In this document: piece by piece, positions 24,267 to 32,870 of the stretch
Numbering within the stretch: position 1 is the stretch's first letter
How the letters are laid out: the number at the start of each line of letters is the position of its first letter
NCBI RefSeq assembly: GCF_030731045.1
Contig: NZ_JAVALS010000002.1
Location: forward strand, 124,001 to 188,000
Source: Arthrobacter horti
GTDB lineage: Bacteria > Actinomycetota > Actinomycetes > Actinomycetales > Micrococcaceae
Length of the DNA: 64,000 nt
Reading direction: 5' to 3'
Program-made: the position numbers and the translations under genes
Notes under the pieces: model-generated
The model's database searches: none
What the model saw: the letters and a program-made list of their open reading frames with translations, nothing else
What the model was told of the DNA's origin: nothing

Positions 24267-24927
24267 CGCCGGGTACCCCGTAGCCCACGGAGGCGGCCGG
24301 ATCGAGCCCGCGCACCACATAGTCGTGGCGCTGCGGCAGCCATACCTCGAGCAGGCGGGCGAGCTCCTCGAGCGGCTCCTCGTGCCAGTCGACGCGCAGA
24401 TCGGTGTCCCGCCAGCCGTGGCCGGAGACCACGGACAGCCCGGCCGAGCGGACCGGTCCGGCCTCGCCGCCGGCGGCCTCACCGGCGAGCAGCGCGGCGA
24501 GCAGGCGCTCCTCAAGCTCACCGGTGGACGCCTCGAAGGCGGCGCAGATCGCCTGCGGCACTCCGGGATCCGCCAGCATGTTGCCCGCGGAGACGCAGCC
24601 GGCGCCCTGCCCCGTGCCGATCACGCCGAGCGCATGCTCACCGCTGAACACGGCGGAGCCGCCTCGGGCGTCCAGGACCACCAGCTGCCGGAAGGCGGCC
24701 GACGGCGTTCGGCGCACGACGGCGTCGAGCGCCTCCTGCGCGGAGGCCCCGGCTTCCAGCTCATCCAGGAGGAGGGTGCCCAGGCGCGGGTCGGTGATGT
24801 TCTGCGAGCTCACGGCGCCGACGCCGTCGCGCAGATGGGCGCAGCGGGCGGCGACCGCGGGGGAGGAGGAGGTCACGGCCAGGCCGAAGCGGCCCGCGCC
24901 GTCGGTGGCGGCGATGCTGAAGGTCAT
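24256..24927 (-). CDS. DUF1028 family protein
   Basis: 223 residues from ATG 24927 (AGGAGG eight bases upstream; ATGA overlap with the Rid gene). The opening TFSIAATDGAGRFGLAVTSSSPAV and GVGAVSSQNITDPRLG are characteristic of DUF1028, a family with an Ntn-hydrolase-like fold often found with acyl- or glutamyl-transferases, Rid proteins and amidohydrolases. VVSGHGWRDTDLRVDWHEEPL forms the C-terminal part. The reaction is not established. Operon placement between Rid and M20 genes points to a role in nitrogen-compound catabolism. Confidence 0.85.
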   Translation of the reverse strand: MTFSIAATDGAGRFGLAVTSSSPAVAARCAHLRDGVGAVSSQNITDPRLGTLLLDELEAGASAQEALDAVVRRTPSAAFRQLVVLDARGGSAVFSGEHALGVIGTGQGAGCVSAGNMLADPGVPQAICAAFEASTGELEERLLAALLAGEAAGGEAGPVRSAGLSVVSGHGWRDTDLRVDWHEEPLEELARLLEVWLPQRHDYVVRGLDPAASVGYGVPGDDR

Positions 24928-25346
24928 GCGGAAACCTCCTGCGAGATGACGGCGGTGGCGTCGATCTCCACGAGCCACTCGGGCCGGGCGAGCGCGGAGA
25001 CCACGATGCCGGTGGAGACCGGGAAGACGCCCTTGAGCCAGCGGCCCATGGTCCGGTAGACGGGCTCGCGGTAGCGGGGATCGATGATGTAGACGGTCAC
25101 CTTCACGATGTCCTCGAGGCTGCTGCCGGCTTCGCGGAGCAGCATGTCGATATTGGCCATGGCCTTCTCCGCCTGCGCCTCCACATCGCCGATGCCCACG
25201 GATTCGCGGGTTTCCAGGTCTTGCCCGATCTGGCCGCGCAGGTACACGACGCCGTTGGCCACCACGGCCTGGCAGAGATCGTTGTCGAGGTTCTGCTCCG
25301 GGTAGGTGACCTTCGTGTTGAAGGTGCGGATGCGCTGGTGTTTCAC
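24924..25346 (-). CDS. RidA-like protein lacking the catalytic arginine
   Basis: 140 residues from GTG 25346, with AAAAGG upstream. The Rid/YjgF fold is clear (CQAVVANGVVYLRGQIG, then DIVKVTVYIIDP and the C-terminal VEIDATAVI). At the position of the imine-deaminase arginine (PARS in RidA) this protein reads PVST (109-112), so the Arg is missing. It therefore belongs to a non-canonical Rid group and may not be an enamine/imine deaminase. It is the first gene of the operon with DUF1028, M20 and aspartase, divergent from a LysR gene. Confidence 0.85.
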   Translation of the reverse strand: MKHQRIRTFNTKVTYPEQNLDNDLCQAVVANGVVYLRGQIGQDLETRESVGIGDVEAQAEKAMANIDMLLREAGSSLEDIVKVTVYIIDPRYREPVYRTMGRWLKGVFPVSTGIVVSALARPEWLVEIDATAVISQEVSA

Positions 25347-25439
25347 GGTCGGGTGCCTTTTCGCCGGGGTGATCGGGGGTACAGCTTCAGCTTCCCGTCC
25401 ACGGAAACATCTGTCTAACAGTGGTTTTCGAATGGCTGT

Positions 25440-25454
25440 ATCGAAAAAATCGAT
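25440..25454. promoter_or_regulatory. LysR-type operator ATC-N9-GAT
   Basis: A symmetric 15-mer, ATCGA, five A, TCGAT, lies 19 bp before the LysR start and 93 bp before the divergent Rid gene. It fits the T-N11-A / ATC-N9-GAT pattern of LysR-type recognition sites. The 25347-25473 spacer otherwise shows only AT-rich promoter-like sequence. Confidence 0.55.
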
Positions 25455-25473
25455 GAATCGGTATCCTGGCCGC

Positions 25474-26415
25474 ATGGACGTCACGCTCACCCAGCTCCGC
25501 TACTTCGTCGAGGCCGCAGCACAGCTCTCCATGACCGGCGCCTCCGTGCGGCTGAACGTGGCCCAGTCAGCGGTCTCCGCGGCCATCGCCCAGCTGGAGC
25601 GCCACGTGGGCACGCAGTTCTTCATCCGGCAGCGGTCCAAGGGACTGCTGCTGACGCCGGCCGGCGAGATGTTCCTCCGCGACGCCCAGGCCATCCTGGC
25701 GCACGTCGAGGAGAGCCTGGACCACGCGCGCGGGGAGACCCAGAGCCTGTCCGGGCGCATCCGCCTGGCCTGTTTCAACACGGTCACGCCGTTCCTGCTG
25801 CCGGGCGTGCTGACCCGGCTCAAGACGGAGCACCCGGCGCTGGAGGTGGACGTCCTGGAAGCCGACACTGCAGGATGCATCTCGGCGCTGCTCAGCGGCC
25901 AGGCCGATCTGGCCCTCTGCTACGACCTGGACCTGCCGGAGTCCCTCGCCACCACGGTGCTGGATACCGCCCGGCCGTACCTGGCGATCCCGCCGGAGCA
26001 CGCGCTGGCCGAGGCGGGCAGTGTGAAGCTGTCCGCGGTGAAGGAGGAGCCGTTCGTGCTCCTGGATCTGCCGCACAGCCGTGACCTGATGCTCTCCATT
26101 GCGCGGCGGAGCGGCCGGGAGCCGGAGGTGGCGTTCCGCTCCGGCAGCTTCGAGACCGTGCGCACCCTGGTGTCCCGCGGGCTGGGGTACTCGATCCTTC
26201 ACCAGCGCCCACAGCATGGCATGACCTACGACGGCGGCCGGCTGGCCATGGTGGAGATCGAGGACCAGGTGCCGGAACTGAAGACCGTGCTGGCGCATCT
26301 GCGCACGCAGCGTCCCACGGCGCGGGTCCGCGCGGTGGCCCAGGCCGTCCGGAAGCAGATCGACGCCGCGAAGACGGCGCGGGCCCGGCAGCAGCAGGCT
26401 CAGCGGGAAGGCTGA
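25474..26415 (+). CDS. LysR family transcriptional regulator
   Basis: 313 residues from ATG 25474, chosen because the standard LysR opening MDVTLTQLRYFVEAA begins there. The winged helix spans residues 3-62 (SMTGASVRLNVAQSAVSAAIAQLERHVGTQFF), followed by the linker helix and the substrate-binding effector domain (about 90-300, with DLALCYDLDLPESL and RTLVSRGLGYSILH). Divergent from the Rid/DUF1028/M20/aspA operon with a shared 127-bp spacer, it is the expected regulator of that operon. Its tail overlaps the convergent TetR gene by 16 bp. Confidence 0.92.
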   Translation: MDVTLTQLRYFVEAAAQLSMTGASVRLNVAQSAVSAAIAQLERHVGTQFFIRQRSKGLLLTPAGEMFLRDAQAILAHVEESLDHARGETQSLSGRIRLACFNTVTPFLLPGVLTRLKTEHPALEVDVLEADTAGCISALLSGQADLALCYDLDLPESLATTVLDTARPYLAIPPEHALAEAGSVKLSAVKEEPFVLLDLPHSRDLMLSIARRSGREPEVAFRSGSFETVRTLVSRGLGYSILHQRPQHGMTYDGGRLAMVEIEDQVPELKTVLAHLRTQRPTARVRAVAQAVRKQIDAAKTARARQQQAQREG

Positions 26416-27014
26416 GGCCTGGGCGCTGCCAGCCGTGTGATCGCCCGCTCCACCAGGTGCCGCTGGCGGGAGCCGGTGACGGCGTCCGGGTCCAGCATGG
26501 AGGTCACGTGCAGGCCCATCATGACGTTCAGCAGCTCATCCGCCACGGCGTCCGGGTCCGCGAGAGGTGCGCACTCGGCGTCGTCCTCGGCCTGCGCCAG
26601 GAAGCCCAGCATGAGCCCACGCCAGTGCAACAGGGCCTCGCGGCCGACGGCGCGCAGCGCTTCTTCGGTCTGGGCCCGCTGCCAGAAGGACACCGCCACC
26701 CGGGCCTCCACCACGGTCAGCGGGTCCGCCGGGATGATCTCCAGGCACAGTCCGCGCAGGGCGGCGAGCCCGCGCCGCCCGGCGGTGTGGGAGTCGATGC
26801 GCTCATTGGTGCGCTCGCAGATGAGCTCGTAGGAGGCCAGGAGCAGCGCGTCCTTGTTGGGGAAGTAGTGCGCCAGGACGCCGGGCGCCGCGTAGCCGCA
26901 CTCCCGGGCGATGTCCCGCATGCTGGCGTTCTCGATGCCCTCCTGGGCGATCAGCCGCCAGGTGGTCTCGATGATCGCGCGGCGCCGTTCGCCGTGGTCC
27001 ACCAAACGGGGCAT
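26400..27014 (-). CDS. TetR/AcrR family regulator, BetI-like
   Basis: 204 residues. The N-terminal HTH spans about 8-55 (RRRAIIETTWRLIAQEGIENASMRDIARECGYAAPGV, then HYFPNKDALL). The C-terminal part (VVEARVAVSFWQRAQ ...) resembles the BetI-type C domain. ATG 27014 is followed downstream by a 16-bp overlap with the convergent LysR gene. It lies just downstream of the copper amine oxidase on the same strand, beyond a terminator hairpin. It is the likely regulator of amine catabolism, with the 9-5-9 inverted repeat at 29116-29138 as candidate operator. Confidence 0.88.
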   Translation of the reverse strand: MPRLVDHGERRRAIIETTWRLIAQEGIENASMRDIARECGYAAPGVLAHYFPNKDALLLASYELICERTNERIDSHTAGRRGLAALRGLCLEIIPADPLTVVEARVAVSFWQRAQTEEALRAVGREALLHWRGLMLGFLAQAEDDAECAPLADPDAVADELLNVMMGLHVTSMLDPDAVTGSRQRHLVERAITRLAAPRPQPSR

Positions 27015-27051
27015 GCTCTTCCTCCCAAGATTCTTTGAAAGCAGGGAAAAC

Positions 27052-27085
27052 GACGACGGCCGGAGCCTTGGCCCCGGCCGTCGTC
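27052..27085 (-). terminator. Intrinsic terminator after the amine oxidase gene
   Basis: Twelve perfect pairs (GACGACGGCCGG and complement) with a 10-base loop. Read on the minus strand it is followed by GTTTT. It starts 7 bases after the amine oxidase stop and would reduce read-through into the TetR gene. Confidence 0.8.
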
Positions 27086-27091
27086 ACCTTA

Positions 27092-29068
27092 TCAGTGGCA
27101 GGATGCGTGCGGTTCGGCTGGGGCGGAAGCGCAGTGTCCCGCCGCCGAGGACGGCACGTCCAGGGTGGGGTTCTCGTCGAAGAAGCCGTGCGGCTTCAGG
27201 GTGAAGCCGGTGGTGTCCACGGGCATGACCGGCCAGTCCTCCGGGCGCGGGTAGTGGGTCAGGCCGAAGGAGTGCCACACCACCAAATCTTGGCCGTCCA
27301 GGTCCCGGTCCTGGGCCACGTAGGACGGAAGTCCGGCGCCGCCCGGGTGCTGGTTGACGAAGTCGCCGGCGGCGTAGAGCTCGTCCTCGGCATGCCGCGT
27401 GACCCAGAGGTGGTGGCGGGCGAAGGCGGCACGGGAGGCGATGGAGGAGTCATCCGCCATGGCCAGGGTGGGCTGGCCCTCCGGGAAGAGGGTGTAACCG
27501 ACCGGGTGGCCGAGGTGGTTGAGGGACTCCGGGTTGCTGATGTGCCACACGCGGCCCTTGGAGCCGTCTGCGTCGCGGACGGCGTCGGACTCGCGGCCCA
27601 GCAGGGTGCGCTTCTGGGAGAAGGCGTTGCCGTGAGGATTGCCCGGACCCTTCGGCAGACGGACCAGGTCCAGCTCCTCCACGCGGTTCGTTTCGCCGTC
27701 GATCATCATGTCCAGGCGGGCGTTGAAGAGGTGCTGGTGGTACGGGGCGCCCAGGCCCGGGGCGATCTCCGAGGCGTAGGCGTAGCCCTTCTCCGGAAGG
27801 GCCGCGGTGAAGACGATGCCGGTGGCCTTGGCCTCGAATTCGATGGTGCCGTCCAGGTAGAGGTACCAGTAGAAGCCATAGTCGTAGTTGCCCACCGTGG
27901 TGAAGAAGGAGACCACCAGGCGGCGGTTGCGGCGGACCTCGTTGGAGCCGGCCCACTCGTCCGTGTGCTTCCAGAGGATGCCGGCGTCCTCCTCATGGAC
28001 GCAGATGCCGTTCTCGATGGTGCGCGGGTTGCCGAAGTCGTCCGCGACGACGGGGGAAAGGTAGGTGATCTCGCCCAGGCAGTCGCAGCCGAGCTTGAGG
28101 GAGTTGGCGTCCCGGCCCACCAGGTACTCGCCGGAGTCGAAGTAGTTCTGCCAGCTGCGGTAAGGCGCCGGGTCGCCGTAGGGGACCACCATCTCGGAGA
28201 TCGCGGCGCGGTGGATGAGCGGACGACGGCGGCCGCGCCGGGTGTGGTGGATCTGGTGCAGCACCAGCCCCTCGCGGGCGTCGAAGCCGACGCGCAGGTC
28301 CCAGCCCGCCCAGCTCAGGTGGTTGCCGTCGAGGGAGAAGCTGGGGCCGTCCGGCTGCGTGATCTCGATGGGCTTCAGGTCCGTGCGCAGTTCGCCGTGG
28401 ATCTCCGGTTCGGTGTAGTTGCCATTGATCTCCGGGACCGGGACGGGGCCGTCGTCGATCAGGTGGTCCACGCGGCGCTTCTCCACGTCCACGAAGGCCA
28501 CCAGGCCGTCCAGCGGGTGGGCCCAGGCGTGATCGCCGGGGTGGTCCTGACGGAAGCCGAGCCCGCGGAGCAGGCGCTTGCCCTCCTCTCCCGGGTATTC
28601 GAAGACGCCGGCGGAGAGCGGGGCCACGCGGACCTGGGCCGGGGTGAGGCCGCGGGATTCCAGCGCGGCGATCCACTGCGGATCCACAGCCAGGATCTCC
28701 TCGATGAGTTCGAACTCCTCGAGCAGCACCGGCAGCTGGCCGTCGACGGCGGGGTTCAGCTCGCGCTGCTCCAGCACCTCGCCGGTGCTCAGGGAGGCGC
28801 GGACGTCGAGGGAGCGGGACAGGGTGGCGTCCCAGAGCATGGCGCGGATGACGCGGTCCGGGGCTGCGTCCTCCCCATCGTTCACGGCGTCCTCGCCGTA
28901 GAGGGCCTGTTTGGGCGGCTCGATGAGCCCGAGGTAGGCGAAGCGGGTGGTGTCCGCCACGAGCCCGGCGTCGGCCAGGATCTGCCGGGCCTGCTGGATT
29001 TCCGGGGCCGAGAGCTGCTCCAGCGGGTGCTGGGCCACGGTGGCCGAGGGGATCGTCTGAAGAGTCAT
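27092..29068 (-). CDS. Copper amine oxidase (tyramine/phenethylamine/histamine oxidase type)
   Basis: 658 residues from ATG 29068 (AGGAAG six bases upstream), cytosolic-type with no signal peptide, like Arthrobacter AGAO/AGHO. The topaquinone precursor Tyr395 lies in the motif T391-V-G-N-Y-D. The catalytic base Asp311 is in [10 protein letters not shown], copper ligands His444 and His446 are in YHQHLF, and the third His is in [10 protein letters not shown]. The enzyme oxidises primary amines to aldehydes plus ammonia and peroxide. It is divergent from a His/Met-rich membrane protein and an aldehyde dehydrogenase that would oxidise the product. The C-terminus ends in a short Cys/His-containing tail. 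Exact amine not determined. Confidence 0.93.
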   Translation of the reverse strand: MTLQTIPSATVAQHPLEQLSAPEIQQARQILADAGLVADTTRFAYLGLIEPPKQALYGEDAVNDGEDAAPDRVIRAMLWDATLSRSLDVRASLSTGEVLEQRELNPAVDGQLPVLLEEFELIEEILAVDPQWIAALESRGLTPAQVRVAPLSAGVFEYPGEEGKRLLRGLGFRQDHPGDHAWAHPLDGLVAFVDVEKRRVDHLIDDGPVPVPEINGNYTEPEIHGELRTDLKPIEITQPDGPSFSLDGNHLSWAGWDLRVGFDAREGLVLHQIHHTRRGRRRPLIHRAAISEMVVPYGDPAPYRSWQNYFDSGEYLVGRDANSLKLGCDCLGEITYLSPVVADDFGNPRTIENGICVHEEDAGILWKHTDEWAGSNEVRRNRRLVVSFFTTVGNYDYGFYWYLYLDGTIEFEAKATGIVFTAALPEKGYAYASEIAPGLGAPYHQHLFNARLDMMIDGETNRVEELDLVRLPKGPGNPHGNAFSQKRTLLGRESDAVRDADGSKGRVWHISNPESLNHLGHPVGYTLFPEGQPTLAMADDSSIASRAAFARHHLWVTRHAEDELYAAGDFVNQHPGGAGLPSYVAQDRDLDGQDLVVWHSFGLTHYPRPEDWPVMPVDTTGFTLKPHGFFDENPTLDVPSSAAGHCASAPAEPHASCH

Positions 29069-29101
29069 GGCACTTCCTGAAGTTCGTTTTTGATGATACA
29101 A

Positions 29102-29138
29102 CTGTTCAACCAACGCTGTGATGTTATCCACATCACAG
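29102..29138. promoter_or_regulatory. Divergent operator: 9-bp inverted repeat plus CTGTTCAACC box
   Basis: Perfect arms CTGTGATGT and ACATCACAG (29116-29138) are separated by five bases. CTGTTCAACC at 29102-29111 recurs at 31138-31147 before the APC permease, in both places followed closely by GCTG and GATG. The repeat sits between the amine oxidase (-) and the membrane protein (+) and probably binds the TetR-type regulator. On the minus strand TATCAT lies near 29090 as a possible -10. Confidence 0.5.
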
Positions 29139-29188
29139 CCCCAGAGTAAAGTCCCCGCATTCATCGCGCCGGACGGGACGGGAGGACC

Positions 29189-29641
29189 GTGGAGCAGGTC
29201 ATCAGCGCAAGTCCCGTGCGTGCCCGCGCCGCCGTCGTCCTGGTCGGTTCGGCCGTGACGACCGGCGTCGTGGCGCACGCCGTCGCCGCCTTCAGTGAGC
29301 CCGCCGGCTGGATGGCCTGGTGGATGGGCGCCATGGCGGTGCTCTGCCTCGCCTGCGCTCTCCCGATGGCCCTCCCGGTGGCCGGGAAACGCCGCTGCGC
29401 CGGCCGGGCGGCCGGGCATGTCATGGCCATGAGCGCCGTGATGGTCCTGGTCCACGCGGCCGTGGTGCTCCTGCCCGGAGCCGGCATGCACCATGCCGGG
29501 TCCTCCGGCCCTCCGCACGCCGCGCATGTGGCTCCGATGCTCCTCCTCATCGCCGTGGAGCTCCTCTGCATGATGAGCGCCTCCGCGGCCCTCCGCCTGA
29601 ACCGCCCCGTCCCGAACACCCCTCGTCAGGAGTACCCATGA
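29189..29641 (+). CDS. His/Met-rich small membrane protein
   Basis: 150 residues from GTG 29189 (GGGAGGA upstream). Four hydrophobic segments are interrupted by a Met/His-rich stretch ([21 protein letters not shown]) and several Met/Trp clusters ([17 protein letters not shown]). Its stop overlaps the ATG of the aldehyde dehydrogenase gene (ATGA), so the two are translationally coupled. It resembles DUF5134-type actinobacterial membrane proteins, but I am not certain. Next to a copper enzyme gene, copper binding or delivery is a reasonable hypothesis. Confidence 0.7.
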   Translation: MEQVISASPVRARAAVVLVGSAVTTGVVAHAVAAFSEPAGWMAWWMGAMAVLCLACALPMALPVAGKRRCAGRAAGHVMAMSAVMVLVHAAVVLLPGAGMHHAGSSGPPHAAHVAPMLLLIAVELLCMMSASAALRLNRPVPNTPRQEYP

Positions 29642-31131
29642 ACCCCACCGCCACCGCGCTTCCCATCGACTGGCACGGCCGGGCCGACGCCCTGTCTCTG
29701 GACGGCCGCGCCTTCATCGACGGCCGCCGCACGGACGCGGGTGGCGACCGCCGCCCCACCGTCAGTCCGATCGACGGGCGGATCCTCGCAGAGCTGACGT
29801 CCTGCGGCAGTGAGGAGGTGGACCGCGCCGTCGCGGCCGCGCGTCGTGCCTTCCCCGCCTGGCTCCGGAAGGGAGCCGAAGGGCGGAAAGCCGCCCTTCT
29901 GGCTCTGGCCGATCTGATGGAGGCCCACGCCGAGGAGCTGGCCCTGCTGGAGACCCTGGACAGCGGCAAGCCGATCCTGCAGACCACCACCGTGGACGTG
30001 CCCGGCGCCATCTCCACTCTCCGCTGGTATGCCGAGGCCGCGGACAAGCAGAGCGGCGAGCTGCCGGCCGTGCCCCACGGCGCCACGGCGCTCGTCACGC
30101 GGGAACCGCTGGGCGTGGTCGCGGCGATCGTGCCGTGGAACTTCCCGCTGGAGATCGCGGTGTGGAAGCTCGCCCCCGCGCTCGCATCCGGCAACACGCT
30201 GGTGCTCAAGCCGGCCGAGCAGACGTCCCTGAGTGTGCTGCGCGTCGCCGAACTCGCCGCCGAGGCCGGGATCCCGGACGGTGTCCTGAACATCGTCACC
30301 GGGTCCGGGCGTGAGGTCGGTGCGGCCCTGGCGCACCACATGGACGTGGACGCCCTGGCATTCACGGGTTCCACGGCGGTCTCCCGCACTCTCATGGAGG
30401 CGTCCGGGCGCAGCAACCTGAAGCGACTGAGTCTGGAAGCCGGAGGCAAGAGCTCCAATCTGGTCTTCGCGGACACCGCGGACCTCCGGCTGGCCGCGGA
30501 GAAGGCGGCGTTCGGCGCGTTCTACAACCAGGGTCAGGTCTGCTCCGCCAATTCCAGGATCCTGGTGCAGCGCTCCGTCCACGACGAGTTCGCCGGACTC
30601 CTGGCGAGGGCCGCGGCCGCCTACGCCCCGGCCGATCCGCTGGCCGGTCTGGACGGCAACGGCGCCCTGATCAGCGCGGCCCACGCGGACGCCGTCGAGC
30701 AGTGGATCACGCGTGGCCGTGCGGAAGGAGAGGTGCTGTTCGGCGGCGAACGCCGGTGCATCCGCGGCTCCGATGCGTATCTGGAGCCGACCGTGCTGGG
30801 CGGCCTGCCGGGGAACCATGACGTTCACCGGGAGGAGATCTTCGGGCCCGTGGCCGTGCTGCACGCCTTCGACACGGAGGAGGAGGCCGTGGCGCTCGCC
30901 AACGCCACGGAGTACGGCCTGGCGGCGTCCGTGTGGACCTCGGACCTCTCGCGGGCGCACCGTGTGGCGGGGGATCTCCTGGCCGGCACCGTGTCCGTGA
31001 ACACCGTGGATGCGCTCGGCAACACCACGCCGTTCGGCGGCTTCAAGCAGTCCGGCTTCGGCAGGGACCTCTCGCTGCACGCCTTCGACAACTACACGGC
31101 TCCCAAGACCACCTGGATCCAGTTCGGCTGA
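29638..31131 (+). CDS. NAD-dependent aldehyde dehydrogenase
   Basis: 497 residues, normal ALDH length. Catalytic residues are all present: Asn168 (PWNFP), Glu267 (LEAGGKS) and Cys302 ([11 protein letters not shown]). The sequence is closest in feel to gamma-glutamyl-aminobutyraldehyde, betaine-aldehyde or phenylacetaldehyde dehydrogenases. It begins inside the stop codon of the His/Met-rich membrane protein gene and lies divergent from the copper amine oxidase. The expected role is oxidising the amine-derived aldehyde to its acid, for example hydroxyphenylacetaldehyde to hydroxyphenylacetate. Confidence 0.92.
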   Translation: MNPTATALPIDWHGRADALSLDGRAFIDGRRTDAGGDRRPTVSPIDGRILAELTSCGSEEVDRAVAAARRAFPAWLRKGAEGRKAALLALADLMEAHAEELALLETLDSGKPILQTTTVDVPGAISTLRWYAEAADKQSGELPAVPHGATALVTREPLGVVAAIVPWNFPLEIAVWKLAPALASGNTLVLKPAEQTSLSVLRVAELAAEAGIPDGVLNIVTGSGREVGAALAHHMDVDALAFTGSTAVSRTLMEASGRSNLKRLSLEAGGKSSNLVFADTADLRLAAEKAAFGAFYNQGQVCSANSRILVQRSVHDEFAGLLARAAAAYAPADPLAGLDGNGALISAAHADAVEQWITRGRAEGEVLFGGERRCIRGSDAYLEPTVLGGLPGNHDVHREEIFGPVAVLHAFDTEEEAVALANATEYGLAASVWTSDLSRAHRVAGDLLAGTVSVNTVDALGNTTPFGGFKQSGFGRDLSLHAFDNYTAPKTTWIQFG

Positions 31132-31343
31132 GTGCATCTGTTCAACCGCTGATGTCCATCGATATTCAGTGGTTTACGTGATGCAGGCCACAAATCTACG
31201 CTGGGGGAACAGCAGCGCAGACCGGGCCCGCGGGGCCCAGGGAAGCCCAGGGGAACGGGCCCTCCGCGCCGGTGCATCGACAGTGCACCCTCTTCCACCT
31301 GGCATGAGCAGTGGACAACCCCAGCAGCAGCAAAGGACCGATC
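31132..31343 (+). promoter_or_regulatory. 212-bp structured leader before the APC permease gene
   Basis: No gene. The stretch begins with CTGTTCAACC (31138-31147), as in the amine oxidase promoter. It then holds several possible hairpins: GCTG/CAGC around GGGGAA near 31200, the GGGCCC repeats near 31224-31239, and GGTGCA/TGCACC with a seven-base loop near 31271-31289. I could not fit it to a known riboswitch class. Confidence 0.4.
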
Positions 31344-32870
31344 ATGGATCAGCCAACAGCCTCAACCCGCCTTGCCGAAGAGCAGAGCAAACACCTGCAG
31401 AAATCCCTGGGACGGTTCGACATCCTCCTGCTGGTGGTGGCCGCCGTCATCTCCGTGGAGGTGCTCGGCCAGGTGTCCGGGTTCGGCGGTGAGACCTTCA
31501 CCTGGACCCTCATCCTGGCTGTCACCTTCCTGGTGCCGTACGGCCTGATCTTCGCGGAGACCGGCGGGACGTTCACCGAGGAAGGCGGCGTGTACGTCTG
31601 GACCAAGATGGCGTACGGCCGGGCCGTGGCGGCGGTCGCCTCCCTCTTCACCTGGGTCACCCAGCCGGTGTGGGTGGGCGGCGCCATGTCCTTCGTGGCC
31701 GTGGAGACGTGGAACAAGTACGTCACCCCGGTGGAGGCCGGCAGCCCCGTGGACTACGCGTTCAAGACCGTGTTCATCTGGATCACCGTCACCTCCGCCG
31801 TGATCAGCCTCAAGCACGGCAAGTGGCTGCCGTCCCTGGGAGCCATCCTCAAGGTGGTCTTCCTGACCTTCTTCCTGGCGGTCACCATCGTCTACGGCGT
31901 CCAGCACGGTTTCAACGGCCTGAGCCTGGGCTTCTTCACCCCCACCCTCGCCGGCTTTCTCGGTGTGACGCCGCTGCTGCTGTTCTCCTTCCTCGGTTTC
32001 GAGTCCGGGAACAGCGCCGCGGGTGAGATGAAGAACCCGGCCAAGGACGTGCCGGTCTCCGTGGCCCGCTCCTCCATGATCGCCGCCGCCAGCTACCTGC
32101 TGCCGATCCTGGCCATCCTGCTCGTGGTGCCGCTGGACCAGATCAACGGCATCGACGGTCTGTTCGGCGCCGTCTCCACCGTCTACACCGTGTTCGGCCC
32201 GGCCGCGCCGGCCATGCTGTCGGTCTCCGCCGTCGTCTTCTGCTTCATCCTGGTCTCCCAGGGTGCGGCGTGGATGATCATCAGTGACCGCATGCAGGCC
32301 ATGGCCGCCGCGGACGGCTCCTTCTTCGGCGGCTTCTTCGGCCGCTTCAACGCCCGCCTGGGCACTCCGATCCGCGTGAACACGCTCTCCGGCGTGGTGG
32401 CCACGCTCTTCATGCTCGCCGCCATGCAGCTCAGCGGAGACAACGGTGCCATGTTCGGCGTCGTCCTGACCGTGGCGATCTCCACCTACCTGCTCAGCTA
32501 CCTGGTGGTGATCCCGGCGGCGGTGCGCCTGCGCCGCAAGTACCCGGACGCCCCGCGCCCCTTCAAGGTGCCGGTCTCGGACACGGTGTTCCGTCTCCTG
32601 GGCCTGCTCTGCACGGCGTGGATCCTCATCGGCTCCTGGGTGGCGGTCTTCCCCGGCGTGCTGGAAGGCGTGTTCGGGATCGACTACGACTTCCAGAAGA
32701 CCTGGGGCGTCTCCCAGGGCACCTTCGAAGCGTTCGCGCTCGGCACCCTCGGCTGCATCCTGGCACTCGGCGTGATCGGGTACCTCTGCGGCCGCAAGGT
32801 CCGGCAGGCCGTGGCCATGGACGCCGAGCCGGAGACGCACGGGATGGTCGGCGCTACCCTGGAGGCATGA
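31344..32870 (+). CDS. APC family amino acid/amine permease
   Basis: 508 residues from ATG 31344, with AAAGGA six bases upstream; an upstream in-frame GTG (31311) lacks a ribosome site. Twelve or so membrane segments, with APC-type features such as FAETGGTFTEEGGVYVWTKMAYG and FSFLGFESGNSAAGEMKNPAKDVP. Relatives transport glutamate/GABA, putrescine and other amines. Lying after the aldehyde dehydrogenase with a shared upstream box, it is the likely importer for the amine oxidase substrate. The SDR gene starts within its stop codon. Confidence 0.88.
   Translation: MDQPTASTRLAEEQSKHLQKSLGRFDILLLVVAAVISVEVLGQVSGFGGETFTWTLILAVTFLVPYGLIFAETGGTFTEEGGVYVWTKMAYGRAVAAVASLFTWVTQPVWVGGAMSFVAVETWNKYVTPVEAGSPVDYAFKTVFIWITVTSAVISLKHGKWLPSLGAILKVVFLTFFLAVTIVYGVQHGFNGLSLGFFTPTLAGFLGVTPLLLFSFLGFESGNSAAGEMKNPAKDVPVSVARSSMIAAASYLLPILAILLVVPLDQINGIDGLFGAVSTVYTVFGPAAPAMLSVSAVVFCFILVSQGAAWMIISDRMQAMAAADGSFFGGFFGRFNARLGTPIRVNTLSGVVATLFMLAAMQLSGDNGAMFGVVLTVAISTYLLSYLVVIPAAVRLRRKYPDAPRPFKVPVSDTVFRLLGLLCTAWILIGSWVAVFPGVLEGVFGIDYDFQKTWGVSQGTFEAFALGTLGCILALGVIGYLCGRKVRQAVAMDAEPETHGMVGATLEA

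Noticed and set aside
27035..29080. 681-codon open frame on the plus strand
   Set aside because: Antisense to the copper amine oxidase, whose active-site motifs are all intact on the other strand.
29116..29138. CRP/GlxR site (TGTGA ... TCACA)
   Set aside because: The half-sites are 11 bases apart rather than 6, so a cAMP-receptor site is unlikely; treated as an inverted repeat for another regulator.
31132..31343. Glycine or c-di-AMP (ydaO) riboswitch
   Set aside because: GGGGAAC-like words are present, but the conserved core of either class could not be found.
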